From Flavobacterium lutivivi (GTDB lineage: Bacteria; Bacteroidota; Bacteroidia; Flavobacteriales; Flavobacteriaceae), in assembly GCF_014642275.1 (NCBI RefSeq), contig NZ_BMIM01000003.1:62001-126000 (forward strand): DNA of 64,000 nucleotides, written 5' to 3'. Positions within the stretch are counted from its first letter, which is position 1. Each line of letters opens with the position of its first letter. Below, piece by piece: positions 25,394 through 34,331 of this stretch. A program made the translations under genes and the position numbers. The notes below the pieces were generated by a model that was not told the DNA's origin, searched no databases, and saw nothing but the letters and a program-made list of their open reading frames with translations.

Positions 25394-26578
25394 TTAGTTA
25401 GAAAAGCCTACTGACCAACCTGTTGCCCAGCTTGGAGTTCCTACTCCATTTCCTGCTCCAGTTGCTGTTGACAACTCGGTTGCTATTCCTGAAACATCAG
25501 CAGAAGTTCCGTCTGTTTTCTTTCCTTTAGTTTTTGTAGCAATATCAGCTATGTAGTTTACATTTGTTGCTTTTAAATCTGTTCCAACACCAGCGATTGT
25601 TTCATCATGTTCTACATTGAAACCTTCTTTCCATGAGCTTAAAACTACATTTGTCAATTGAGCTTTTGTTCCTCTTCTTAGTTTTAAACCGTTGTTTTCA
25701 ACATATGTTGTGGCATCAGCAGCACTTCCAGGTCCAATAAGCGTTAAGTTTGAAATAGTTGGAAAAGAAATAGGTGTATTTGCAAAACCAAATTCAAAGT
25801 TATCTGCTTCTATACCTCTGTTACCTTTTCCAAAAGCTAATTTTCCATACCAGTTTGTATTTGTACCAACCCAACCTTCTGTCCAGTCAAATTGGTCGTC
25901 TTCGTTGCCGATAGAAATAAGATTTGAAGTATTTACTGTTCCACCAAAGAACTCAAAACCATCATCTGCTCCGTGATAAACTTCTACGTTTTCTACTACA
26001 GTACCGTTTCCAACACCAAAGAATGAAACACCATTAAATTCTTTCTCAGAGTTGAAAGCTGCTCCACAATATTCGATAACCAAATAACGGATTGAACCTG
26101 AATTATCGTTGGCAACTGTTCCACCATACGCTAAATCAGCAACTTCAGATTGTGCAGTACTTGTTCCTCCAGAAACTCTATTGATAGGAGCTTTTCCACA
26201 AATTACTAATCCACCCCAATCTCCAGCATTTTTTGTTGTCAAACCACTTGTCATAACAACAGGATTTGAAGCTGTTCCATTTATATATATTTTTCCGCCT
26301 TGAGCAACAGCAATATATGCTGATGTTCCACCTTGGGCTTCAATTCTTGTTCCAGCAGGAATAGTCAATGTTGCACCGTCGTTTATTTGTAATTTTCCAG
26401 TTAACACATAAACGGTATTCGAATTAAGAATTACTTCACCATCTGTAATAGTTCCTTGAAAATTTGCTGGGTCAACTACGAAAGATGAACTTGGCTCATC
26501 ATCATCTGACGAACATCCTGTAGCGATTAAAGCTGAAACTGCTAAAAGACCAAATAATTTAGCGATTGATTTTTTCAT
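25394..26578 (-). CDS. Surface lipoprotein with beta-helix-like fold
   Basis: This 394-aa protein starts MKKSIAKLFGLLAVSALIATGC; Cys22 is the lipidation site and SSDDDE directly after it resembles the acidic export signal that sends flavobacterial lipoproteins to the cell surface. The body (about residues 40-390) is Gly- and Asn-rich with repeated VYVLTGKLQIN, GGTSAYIAVAQGGKIYING, RYLVIEYCGA and NGVSFFGVGNGTVVENVEVY patterns, typical of right-handed parallel beta-helices. It follows the TonB receptor on the same strand and is a plausible outer-membrane partner of it. No catalytic motif is visible. Confidence 0.75.
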   Translation of the reverse strand: MKKSIAKLFGLLAVSALIATGCSSDDDEPSSSFVVDPANFQGTITDGEVILNSNTVYVLTGKLQINDGATLTIPAGTRIEAQGGTSAYIAVAQGGKIYINGTASNPVVMTSGLTTKNAGDWGGLVICGKAPINRVSGGTSTAQSEVADLAYGGTVANDNSGSIRYLVIEYCGAAFNSEKEFNGVSFFGVGNGTVVENVEVYHGADDGFEFFGGTVNTSNLISIGNEDDQFDWTEGWVGTNTNWYGKLAFGKGNRGIEADNFEFGFANTPISFPTISNLTLIGPGSAADATTYVENNGLKLRRGTKAQLTNVVLSSWKEGFNVEHDETIAGVGTDLKATNVNYIADIATKTKGKKTDGTSADVSGIATELSTATGAGNGVGTPSWATGWSVGFSN

Positions 26579-26720
26579 TTTGTTGTATTTAATAGTTAAA
26601 ATTTATTTCACAAAATTCAATTTTCAGTTTTTTCTAAAAGTTATCTGAATATGATTGTTGCATTAATTAGTAATTGTTTTTTATTAACAAAATGTTTCCA
26701 TTGTTAACTTAAATCAAATA

Positions 26721-26745
26721 AAAAAACGGTTTGAAAAACCGTTTT
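26721..26745 (-). terminator. Hairpin at the 3' end of the TonB receptor gene
   Basis: The sequence AAAACGGTTT followed two bases later by AAAACCGTTTT forms a 10-bp stem touching the receptor stop codon. On the minus strand it is followed by Ts, so it can terminate or attenuate transcription toward the lipoprotein gene. Confidence 0.65.
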
Positions 26746-29497
26746 AGAATTGATAACTCATGTTAAGGCTCAGTGTTAATCCTTTCTTGTATGAAAGAAC
26801 ATTTACATCACCGTTGTTATTTTCTTGAACTCTGTCGATAGTTGGGTTAAGCAAGTTTTTTGCAACTAAACCCAAACCAATTTTTTTGTTCAATTTGCAT
26901 TTTGCAATAAAATCTAATGTTCCAACTGCTTTGTCAACCAAGTTTCCTCTATCATTAGTTCCTAAAGCGTAAACTCTATCCGAAAAATAGTTATAAGATA
27001 ATGTTGTCGTTAGGTTGCTTTTCTTTTCGTTCCATTCGTTGAAGAAAGAAACATCTGCATTTACTAACAAATCTGATGCACCAGTAAACTTGCTGCTACT
27101 ATCAGAGAACACTACATTATAATCAGTTTCTTTTATTACTTTATTAGTGCTTAAGTCTTGATTGCTATACAAATAGGAAACATTTAAACCTGCAGATAGT
27201 TTTTTTGAATTTACTTCATCAAAATTGAAAAGCAATTTTCTATATTCAACTTCAGCTCCAGCTACATAACCATAGTCGCCAGTATTTATGAACGAAATAT
27301 CATTGGTAGAAGATGCAATTGTCACCTCATTGATAGGGTTTTGAATATATTTTCCGAATGCTGTTACTGAAATAACTTCTTCGCTTTTTGGAAACATTTC
27401 CCATTTCAAATCGAAATTATAATCATCTGAAGCATATAAATCTGGATTACCAACTTTTACCTCTGTAACGTCTTCATAAACAAACAATGCTCTTTCTTTG
27501 AACTGTGGTAATGTGTAAGTTTTACTAAACCCAAATCGAAGATTTTGTTTGTCGTTTAACGCATATTTCAATGTTAAACTCGGTAAAAAGGCAATTTTTT
27601 CTAATTCGTCTTTACCACCGTTTGGATCTAATTGGGTATTCCATTTCACTTTTTGAAATATGTATTCGCCTCTTAGCCCAAGAACAGCAGTCAATTTGTT
27701 GAAAGTATATTCTCCATTAACAAAACCTCCATTTATAAATTGCTCTCCATTATAAGTTTGTGGTTTCAAAGCAATTGATACTTGCGAATTTCCTCTAAAT
27801 GTTGAGATGGTAAAATATCCATTAGCTAAATTCTGTTGGTTGTAGAACAAATCGAGATTGTTTGGATCCACAACAGTATTGGTAAATCCATTATTAGCTT
27901 TGAAGTTGAATTGTGTAGCTTCAAAATCTCTTTTTTTCATTCTTCCATTGTATCCAAATGAAATTTTTCCTTTGTATTCGCCTTCACCTGTTTTGCCTAT
28001 TTTGTAATCCAAAATAGCATTTCCAGCTAATTCATTTTCAGTCAATGATTGAAAGTATCTATGGTTATCTGGAGCTGAGATGCTTGATAATATATATCCA
28101 TTGCTTTCTTTTCTCAAAGTGTTTTGTGTTCTATCTGGCATATCACCATTGATAGTGTTGAAAGAAGTTGCCCAGTTCACTTTTGTTCTTTCGCTCAATT
28201 TGTGCTCACCCAATAATTGATTTATCCAAATTGAATTTCTTTCAAATTTATTTCTACGAATCAAACCATTACCTTCATTAGCAATATCAGCGATGTAACC
28301 ATAATATTCTTCTTTTGAAAGTGAAGAAGTATTGATATAAACTGTGTTCCAATTAAATTTATGATTGTTATTCAGTTTATAGCCAACATTTGCCATGGCT
28401 GTAGTGTTGGTGTTGAAACCTATTGTTGTATATTTTTCAAAGTTTTTGTTTATCAAGCTAGCATCACCATTTACGCCTCCTTTTGCAGTTCCTTCGCCTC
28501 TAGAAGTAAAATCATTTCCAAAACTAGCAGTAGCAAAAAAGTTCAATTTTCCTTCGTTACCCACATTAAAACTTTTTCCTCCTGAAATTCCAAACGAACC
28601 TGCAATTGGATTTTTACTTTCAAGTTGTAAACTTTGAAAACCATATTGATTTAATGGGTTTGATGGAATTGAACGACTATCGAAACCAAAAGATGAATAC
28701 CCTTTTTGTAGCGTGAAGTTATCTTCATTCAATGCGTTTGTGTTTACTTTACTTCCAATTTCAAGATTTAAAAAGCCATTTCCTTTGTAATCTTTTGAAA
28801 TGATATCAACATTTCCTCCAGCAAAATCACCATATAACTTGCTGTTATATACTTTATCGATAGAAACATATTCTAGGATATCAGTTGAAAATATATCTAA
28901 ATTTAAGTTCTTTTTTTCAGGATCATTAGATGGAATTGGTAAACCATTCATTGTCGTCGAATTATATCTGTCGCCAAGTCCACGAACAAAAATATTTCCA
29001 GTTCCTTCTTGTTTAGTAATACCGGTAGTTTTTGTTACAGCTGTTGCTACATCGCTTACACCTTTTCTTGACAATTCTTGAGCACCAATACTTTGCTTAA
29101 TTTCTACTGCATTTTTTTGATCGAGTAACAATGCTGTTTCCTTTTCTCTACTTTTAGTATTTTGAACCACAACGTCTTGAAGTTTATAACTTCCTGAACC
29201 AAGCGCCTTGTTTAGAGTTATTATTTCTCCTTCTTTTACAGTAATTTTTTCTTCTATGCTTTCATAACCTAGAAACGAAAATTCAATAGTATAATTTCCA
29301 GCAGGAATTACAATAGAATAGTTTCCTTTTTCATCAGTAGATGAAGAATATGAAGTGCCTTTTATTACAACATTTGCAAAAGGAAGAGGTTCATTATTAA
29401 AATCTTTGTCAGTTATTATTCCTTTGACAGTTCCTTTCGATTGCCCAAAACTTATTAGCCCAAAGAATAAAGTGATTACAATAAATTTAAGTTTCAT
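26744..29497 (-). CDS. TonB-dependent outer-membrane receptor
   Basis: The start at 29497 (MKLKFIVITLFFGLISFGQ) gives a signal peptide; the upstream in-frame 31 residues fall in the promoter region. The 917-aa protein has a carboxypeptidase-regulatory-like beta domain (about residues 22-105, GTVKGIITDKDFNNEPLPFANV), a plug (about 110-240, with the TTGITKQEGTGNIFVRGLGDRYN region), and a 22-strand-type barrel ending in Phe. It imports a ligand using TonB energy. It is divergent from a PhoB/PhoR-like pair and precedes a surface lipoprotein. Control by that pair, perhaps by phosphate, is inference; the ligand is unknown. Confidence 0.93.
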   Translation of the reverse strand: MKLKFIVITLFFGLISFGQSKGTVKGIITDKDFNNEPLPFANVVIKGTSYSSSTDEKGNYSIVIPAGNYTIEFSFLGYESIEEKITVKEGEIITLNKALGSGSYKLQDVVVQNTKSREKETALLLDQKNAVEIKQSIGAQELSRKGVSDVATAVTKTTGITKQEGTGNIFVRGLGDRYNSTTMNGLPIPSNDPEKKNLNLDIFSTDILEYVSIDKVYNSKLYGDFAGGNVDIISKDYKGNGFLNLEIGSKVNTNALNEDNFTLQKGYSSFGFDSRSIPSNPLNQYGFQSLQLESKNPIAGSFGISGGKSFNVGNEGKLNFFATASFGNDFTSRGEGTAKGGVNGDASLINKNFEKYTTIGFNTNTTAMANVGYKLNNNHKFNWNTVYINTSSLSKEEYYGYIADIANEGNGLIRRNKFERNSIWINQLLGEHKLSERTKVNWATSFNTINGDMPDRTQNTLRKESNGYILSSISAPDNHRYFQSLTENELAGNAILDYKIGKTGEGEYKGKISFGYNGRMKKRDFEATQFNFKANNGFTNTVVDPNNLDLFYNQQNLANGYFTISTFRGNSQVSIALKPQTYNGEQFINGGFVNGEYTFNKLTAVLGLRGEYIFQKVKWNTQLDPNGGKDELEKIAFLPSLTLKYALNDKQNLRFGFSKTYTLPQFKERALFVYEDVTEVKVGNPDLYASDDYNFDLKWEMFPKSEEVISVTAFGKYIQNPINEVTIASSTNDISFINTGDYGYVAGAEVEYRKLLFNFDEVNSKKLSAGLNVSYLYSNQDLSTNKVIKETDYNVVFSDSSSKFTGASDLLVNADVSFFNEWNEKKSNLTTTLSYNYFSDRVYALGTNDRGNLVDKAVGTLDFIAKCKLNKKIGLGLVAKNLLNPTIDRVQENNNGDVNVLSYKKGLTLSLNMSYQF

Positions 29498-29583
29498 TAG
29501 TGTATTGTTAAAATTTTCTGCAAAGAAATTGCACCAATGTAAAGACGGTGTTAGTCCTTTATTAGCATTTTGTTTATAAAATA

Positions 29584-29600
29584 TTACCAAATTGTTACCA
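29584..29600. promoter_or_regulatory. 11-bp-spaced direct repeat TTACCA-N5-TTACCA
   Basis: Two TTACCA hexamers start 11 bases apart in the divergent spacer between the TonB receptor and the PhoB-like regulator. Direct repeats with 11-bp period are the usual footprint of PhoB/OmpR-type regulators, so this is a candidate operator. The sequence differs from the enteric Pho box. Confidence 0.35.
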
Positions 29601-29654
29601 TATTAAATTATAGTTAACTCGACTTTATGGCGAATGTATAAATTGTATTATCTT

Positions 29655-29662
29655 TACATTTG
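29655..29662 (+). promoter_or_regulatory. Candidate -7 element for the PhoB/PhoR-like operon
   Basis: TACATTTG matches TAnnTTTG, 25 bases before the response regulator ATG at 29688. This supports that ATG over the in-frame ATG at 29634. Confidence 0.5.
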
Positions 29663-29687
29663 TGGAGCAATAAAACGGCAACAACAC

Positions 29688-30371
29688 ATGAAAAAAAAAG
29701 ATATTAAAATACTACTTGTTGATGATGAACAAGATATTTTGGAAATCGTTGGATACAATCTAGAACAAGAAGGATATCAAATTATTACTGCTTCCAATGG
29801 TAAAGAAGCCGTTTCAAAAGCTAAAAAAGAAAATCCACACTTGATAATAATGGACGTTATGATGCCCGAAATGGATGGAATGGAAGCTTGCGAAAACATT
29901 AGAAAAATTCCTGAACTCAACAGTACCATAATCACATTTTTAACAGCTAGAAACGAAGATTACTCACAAGTAGCAGGTTTTGACGCTGGTGCTGATGATT
30001 ACATAACAAAGCCTATAAAACCAAAACTATTAGTTAGCAAAGTAAAAGCACTTTTAAGAAGACTTAAAAATGATGAAAAATCTTCAGAATCATTAAAAGT
30101 TGGCGATATTGAAATAAACAGAGAAGAGTATAAAATTATCAACAACGGCAAAGAAATTATTCTTCCACGAAAAGAATTTGAGTTGTTTTATCTTTTAGCG
30201 TCAAAACCTGGAAAAGTTTTCAAAAGAGAAGAAATTTTAGATAAAGTTTGGGGCAACGAAGTGATTGTTGGTGGTAGAACCATAGATGTTCACATTAGAA
30301 AATTACGCGAAAAAATTGACGAAGATTTATTCAAAACCATCAAAGGAGTTGGATATAAGTTAGAAGTCTAA
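29688..30371 (+). CDS. PhoB-like OmpR-family response regulator
   Basis: The 227-aa regulator starts at 29688. It has a receiver domain (about residues 5-118; acidic pair DDE, phosphoacceptor Asp in IIMDVMMPEMDG, Thr in FLTARNE, Lys in ITKPIKP) and a winged-helix DNA-binding domain (about 130-226, PRKEFELFYLLASKPGKVFKR and GGRTIDVHIRKLREKI). Its stop directly abuts the ATG of the sensor kinase. It probably controls the divergent TonB receptor gene and its own operon. Confidence 0.95.
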   Translation: MKKKDIKILLVDDEQDILEIVGYNLEQEGYQIITASNGKEAVSKAKKENPHLIIMDVMMPEMDGMEACENIRKIPELNSTIITFLTARNEDYSQVAGFDAGADDYITKPIKPKLLVSKVKALLRRLKNDEKSSESLKVGDIEINREEYKIINNGKEIILPRKEFELFYLLASKPGKVFKREEILDKVWGNEVIVGGRTIDVHIRKLREKIDEDLFKTIKGVGYKLEV

Positions 30372-31415
30372 ATGGCTATAAAATTTAAAAAAACATATAC
30401 ATTTGCTCTAAAATCTGCTGGATACATTACTTTATTTTCAACAGGTTTTTTAGCACTTTTACTCGTTGTTTTTCACGAGTTTTCTTGGATAATCTGTTTG
30501 ATTTTTTCCGTTACTGTTGCTATATTTTCTTTTTTTGTTATCCAGTACAGAGCCGAAAGATTTATTTATAGAAGAATCCAAAAAATTTATGATGATGTAA
30601 CATTACTCGAGTCAACAAGCTTGAGAAATCAGGCCATAACTACTGATATGGCTACGCTTACAAGAGAAATAAAAAAATTTGCAACCGATAAGAAACACGA
30701 AATAGAAGGATTGCGCGTTCGTGAAGAATATAGACGAGAGTTTATGGGGAATGTTTCTCATGAGTTAAAAACACCATTATTTACAGTACAAGGTTATCTA
30801 TCAACGCTACTCGATGGAGCTATTGATGACAAAAAAGTTAGAAAAAAATATCTCGAAAGAGCCGAAAAAGGTGTTGAACGATTGATTTATATTGTAGAAG
30901 ATTTAGATATGATTTCTAAACTCGAAATGGGCGATTTAAATCTTGAATTGTCAAAGTTTAACGTTGTTGAGCTTATTCAAAGCGTTTTTGATATGCTCGA
31001 AATGAAAGCAGACAAAAAAAATATTATTCTAATGTTTGATAGAAAATATAGCAAACCAATAAATGTTTTTGCAGATAAAGAAAAAATTCAGCAAGTAGTA
31101 ACAAATTTGGTCATGAATTCTGTTAAATATGGAAAAGAAAACGGAACAACTGAAGTTACGATAGAAGATTTGGTCGACAATAAACTTATAGTTCGCCTAC
31201 GCGATAACGGAGAAGGTATCGAAAGACAAAACCTTTCTAGGATTTTTGAACGCTTTTTTAGAGTAGATAAAAGTGGCGCAAGAAGTGAAGGTGGTTCTGG
31301 TCTTGGACTTTCAATTGTAAAGCATATTATCGAAGCACATGGAGAAAAAATCTATGTTGAAAGCGAATTTGGTAAAGGTTCAGAGTTTTCATTCACGCTC
31401 GAAAAGCACAAATAA
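30372..31415 (+). CDS. PhoR-like sensor histidine kinase
   Basis: This 347-aa kinase has two N-terminal membrane segments (about residues 15-57) with a very short periplasmic loop, a linker, the H-box GNVSHELKTPLF (His130), and an ATPase domain with the N, G1 (DNGEGI), F (IFERFFRVDK) and G2 (GGSGLGLSIVKHI) boxes. There is no PAS or large sensor domain, as in PhoR-type kinases that sense through a partner transporter. Its end overlaps the convergent glycosyltransferase gene by 27 bases. Confidence 0.93.
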   Translation: MAIKFKKTYTFALKSAGYITLFSTGFLALLLVVFHEFSWIICLIFSVTVAIFSFFVIQYRAERFIYRRIQKIYDDVTLLESTSLRNQAITTDMATLTREIKKFATDKKHEIEGLRVREEYRREFMGNVSHELKTPLFTVQGYLSTLLDGAIDDKKVRKKYLERAEKGVERLIYIVEDLDMISKLEMGDLNLELSKFNVVELIQSVFDMLEMKADKKNIILMFDRKYSKPINVFADKEKIQQVVTNLVMNSVKYGKENGTTEVTIEDLVDNKLIVRLRDNGEGIERQNLSRIFERFFRVDKSGARSEGGSGLGLSIVKHIIEAHGEKIYVESEFGKGSEFSFTLEKHK

Positions 31416-32447
31416 TTGCTTCCAATTTTGTTCCTTTTCACTGGTCAAAAAAGGTTTATAAAAGTCAATTTCATCAAGCATTTCTATTTCGAAGTCTTCT
31501 TGTTTTGAATAAGGAAAATGTCCGTTTTTTTTCAATCGTCTCGCAAGATATTCCTGTTCAGTTTGTCCTGGTGTAGGAATTAAAAAAGCTTTCTTATTCA
31601 GTTTTACCAAATCCATAATAGTGGTGTATCCAGATCGGCAAAGAATAATTTCACTCTCATTAAAAGCCTTTTCTATTTCTGCCGAAGTCATAAAATTATA
31701 AAAAGTGATGTGCTCGTTTTCAGAAACTACTTGCTTATCACTTACCAAACCCTTTACGAAAAGAATTTTTTTATTAAGAAAACGAATCTTTTTTATGAGC
31801 AAATCTTCCAATAATGTTCGTTGAGGTTCTGGTCCAGAAAGTATAATCATTAAATCATACTTTTTTTCTATCTTCAAAATATTTAATCTACTCAGCGGAC
31901 CAAGATATTTTACAGTAAAAGATGCGTCTTTTAGATGACCTAGCTTTCCTGTAAGGTTTGGCTTCTTTTCGAAATCTGGAACCCAACATTCGTTAAATTT
32001 TTTTATAAATCTTTGATGTAATTTGCTAGAAATCCACGTTGTTTTTCCTGACAAAACACGAAGTTGATGAGTAATAATTACACTAGGAACTTTCTTGTTG
32101 TAAACGCCAAGTCTGTTATCAGAAATTATGCCTGCCAAGTCATATTCTTCACACCATTTTTTTACCAATTTCTTTTCTTCGATTATGGCGTTTATTGTTT
32201 TTGGACTGTTTTTTAATAATTTCCATTTGAAGTTTTTGGCTTTTTTTGCATATTCAATTTCGTATGAAGGTAATTCTAATGCAATCAAATTTGGAAATTC
32301 TTTTTTCAATAAGTTTAATGCATTTCCATCCGAAGCCAAAACAGGTGTGTAGCCTTGATTTATCAACTCTTTAATGAGAGGAATACATCTTGCGGCATGA
32401 CCTAAACCCCAATTTAGCGGAGCAACTAATATGTTCTTTGTGTTCAA
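31389..32447 (-). CDS. MurG-like glycosyltransferase family protein
   Basis: This 352-aa GT-B-type protein opens with ILVAPLNWGLGHAARCIPLIKEL, the glycine-rich N-terminal loop with GHAAR. Its C-terminal half has IILSGPEPQRT and SEIILCRSGYTTIMDLVKLNKKAFLIPTPGQTEQEYLA-type order, the UDP-sugar binding half seen in MurG and related glycosyltransferase family 28 proteins. No membrane segment is seen. The acceptor is unknown. It is divergent from trmB. Confidence 0.85.
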   Translation of the reverse strand: MNTKNILVAPLNWGLGHAARCIPLIKELINQGYTPVLASDGNALNLLKKEFPNLIALELPSYEIEYAKKAKNFKWKLLKNSPKTINAIIEEKKLVKKWCEEYDLAGIISDNRLGVYNKKVPSVIITHQLRVLSGKTTWISSKLHQRFIKKFNECWVPDFEKKPNLTGKLGHLKDASFTVKYLGPLSRLNILKIEKKYDLMIILSGPEPQRTLLEDLLIKKIRFLNKKILFVKGLVSDKQVVSENEHITFYNFMTSAEIEKAFNESEIILCRSGYTTIMDLVKLNKKAFLIPTPGQTEQEYLARRLKKNGHFPYSKQEDFEIEMLDEIDFYKPFLTSEKEQNWKQLFVLFERE

Positions 32448-32497
32448 TTTTAGAATTCTTGAGGTGTAAGTTGAATTTTAATGCAAGGTAAAAATAG

Positions 32498-32526
32498 TTT
32501 GTAAAGTTTATATTTCCTTACTTTTG
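32498..32526 (+). promoter_or_regulatory. Promoter of trmB
   Basis: TTTG (32498-32501), 17 bases, then TACTTTTG (32519-32526) matches TTG-N17-23-TAnnTTTG. It ends 18 bases before the GTG start of trmB and supports that short leader. Confidence 0.65.
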
Positions 32527-32544
32527 CCAAAAAATTAAATTTTT

Positions 32545-33219
32545 GTGGGAAGTAAGAATAAATTAAAACGATTTAAAGAGAACGAAACATTTGATAATGT
32601 AATTCAACCAACAAGAGAAGAAGTTGTGAATGGAAATTTCCCTTTCAAAGGAAAATGGAATTCTGATTTTTTTAAAAACAATAATCCTATCATTGTTGAG
32701 TTGGGTTGCGGAAAAGGTGAATATACTATTGGTTTAGCCGAAAGAAATCCTAATGCAAATTACATTGGAATTGATGTGAAAGGTGCTCGTTTTTGGCGTG
32801 GAGCAAAAACCGCTGTTGAAAATGGGCTGAATAATGTAGCTTTTGTTAGAACTCAAATAGAATTAATTGAAGATATTTTTGCTGCAAATGAGGTTTCAGA
32901 AATTTGGATAACTTTTCCCGATCCACAAATAAAATACAAACGTACCAAACACAGAATGACCAATTCAGAGTTTCTGAAAATGTATAAACGCATTCTAAAA
33001 ACAGATGGTGTTGTAAACCTGAAAACCGATAGCGAATTTATGCACGGTTACACACTAGGATTGCTACATGGCGAAGGTCACGAAGTATTGTATGCTAATC
33101 ATAATGTGTATAAAAACGAAGGTTCGCCAAAGGAAGTGACTGAAATTCAAACGTTTTACGAAAATCAATATTTGGAAATTAACAAACCAATTACGTATAT
33201 TCGTTTCAAGATTAGATAG
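32545..33219 (+). CDS. trmB: tRNA (guanine-N7)-methyltransferase
   Basis: This 224-aa AdoMet enzyme methylates G46 of tRNA. VELGCGKGEYTIGLAERNP (about residues 52-70) binds AdoMet; ITFPDPQIKYKRTKHRMT (about 132-149) is the active-site region, with PDPQ where many relatives have PDPW. It uses a GTG start, placed by the upstream promoter and by the family N-terminus. It precedes an inverted-repeat element and the LysE gene. Confidence 0.95.
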   Translation: MGSKNKLKRFKENETFDNVIQPTREEVVNGNFPFKGKWNSDFFKNNNPIIVELGCGKGEYTIGLAERNPNANYIGIDVKGARFWRGAKTAVENGLNNVAFVRTQIELIEDIFAANEVSEIWITFPDPQIKYKRTKHRMTNSEFLKMYKRILKTDGVVNLKTDSEFMHGYTLGLLHGEGHEVLYANHNVYKNEGSPKEVTEIQTFYENQYLEINKPITYIRFKIR

Positions 33220-33227
33220 TTTTCACA

Positions 33228-33297
33228 GTTGTCGGTTGTCCGTTATCAGTTAAAACTAATATTCGAAAACCACAACTGATAACCGCCAACTGACAAC
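33228..33297. repeat. Imperfect inverted repeat (GTTATCAGTT family)
   Basis: 24-bp arms at 33228-33251 and 33274-33297 are inverted copies with about four mismatches around a 22-base centre; both contain the 10-mer GTTATCAGTT or its complement. The element fills the trmB-LysE spacer. The similar CAGTT-rich element at 46840-46898 suggests a family. Confidence 0.65.
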
Positions 33298-33303
33298 TAA
33301 AAT

Positions 33304-33942
33304 ATGAGTATCATTCTTCCATTTTTTTCAGGATTTTTAGCCGCAGTCATTGGTATTTTTCCACCAGGATTAATCAATATGACAGCTGCAAAAGTTAGCA
33401 TTAGCGATGGCAGAAAAAGAGCTTTGATTTTTGTTTTAGGCGCATTGTTCGTTATCTTTTTGCAAACCTATTTATCTGTAATTTTTGCCCAATACATCAA
33501 TCAACATCAAGAAATTGTTGTCTTGTTGCGTGAAATAGGGTTAGGAATTTTTATCACAATTTCCATCTACTTTTTGTTTTTTGCCAAAAAACCAAAACCC
33601 ATACTCGATAACGAAAATTTGCAACTGAAAAGCAAACGTAGTAGGTTTTTCATGGGAATGTTGATTTCTGCAATTAACTTTTTTCCTATTCCTTATTACG
33701 TTTTGGTGAGTATTACATTGGCTTCATATAAGGTTTTTAGTTTTGAAAGCAGTTCAATTTATAGCCTAGTTTCAGGTGTTGTAATAGGTTCTTTTACCGT
33801 TTTTTATTGCTATGTGGTTTTCTTTGACAAGCTAAAATCAAAAACCGATTATTTTGTAAGGAACATGAATACTATTATTGGCATTGTGACTGGCTTAGTT
33901 GCCGTTTTAACGCTGATAAATATTCTCAATCATTATTTGTAG
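33304..33942 (+). CDS. LysE-family exporter
   Basis: This 212-aa membrane protein has about six hydrophobic segments and the N-terminal FPPGLINMTAAKVSISDGRKRAL region characteristic of LysE/RhtB-type amino-acid exporters. It starts 7 bases after the inverted repeat and is followed 4 bases later by the alkyltransferase-like gene, so the two are probably co-transcribed. The exported solute is not known. Confidence 0.87.
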   Translation: MSIILPFFSGFLAAVIGIFPPGLINMTAAKVSISDGRKRALIFVLGALFVIFLQTYLSVIFAQYINQHQEIVVLLREIGLGIFITISIYFLFFAKKPKPILDNENLQLKSKRSRFFMGMLISAINFFPIPYYVLVSITLASYKVFSFESSSIYSLVSGVVIGSFTVFYCYVVFFDKLKSKTDYFVRNMNTIIGIVTGLVAVLTLINILNHYL

Positions 33943-33946
33943 AAAC

Positions 33947-34291
33947 ATGGCTCCAAAAAAAACAAAATCCAGTGATAATTTTTTTGAACGAGTTTATGAA
34001 ATAGCTCGCCAAATTCCCGAAGGCAGAGTAACTAGTTATGGCGCAATTGCCAAAGCTCTTGGCGCAGCTCGTTCCGCTAGAATGGTTGGTTGGGCAATGA
34101 ATGCTTCGCATAATATGGAAGATATTCCTGCGCATAGAGTGGTAAATAGAAACGGAGTTTTATCGGGAAAGCATCATTTTGAAGGTACCAACTTGATGCA
34201 ACAATTACTCGAAAACGAAGGAATAGAAGTGATTGATAATCAGATTGTAGATTTTGAAAAACATTTTTGGCTGCCGGATGTGGTATTGTAA
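33947..34291 (+). CDS. Alkyltransferase-like protein (MGMT fold without active Cys)
   Basis: This 114-aa protein has the MGMT DNA-binding domain: IPEGRVTSYGAIAKAL (about residues 22-37), SARMVGWAMN and the active-site segment IPAHRVVNRNG (about 61-71). True O6-alkylguanine methyltransferases have IPCHRV; here the acceptor Cys is Ala. It therefore fits alkyltransferase-like (ATL) proteins, which bind alkylated guanine and recruit nucleotide excision repair. The stop codon is the first base of a 43-bp palindromic repeat. Confidence 0.9.
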   Translation: MAPKKTKSSDNFFERVYEIARQIPEGRVTSYGAIAKALGAARSARMVGWAMNASHNMEDIPAHRVVNRNGVLSGKHHFEGTNLMQQLLENEGIEVIDNQIVDFEKHFWLPDVVL

Positions 34292-34331
34292 TTATTTCCT
34301 AATTTTTCAAAAATTTACAAATAATTACAAA
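34289..34331. repeat. 43-bp palindromic direct repeat, copy 1
   Basis: This sequence is identical to 35732-35774. Its first 39 bases form nested inverted repeats: TAATTATTT / AAATAATTA outside and AATTTTT / AAAAATT around a central C. It begins in the ATL stop codon and contains the fic stop codon. It can act as a bidirectional terminator, and with copy 2 it frames a 1,443-bp unit holding fic. Confidence 0.9.
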
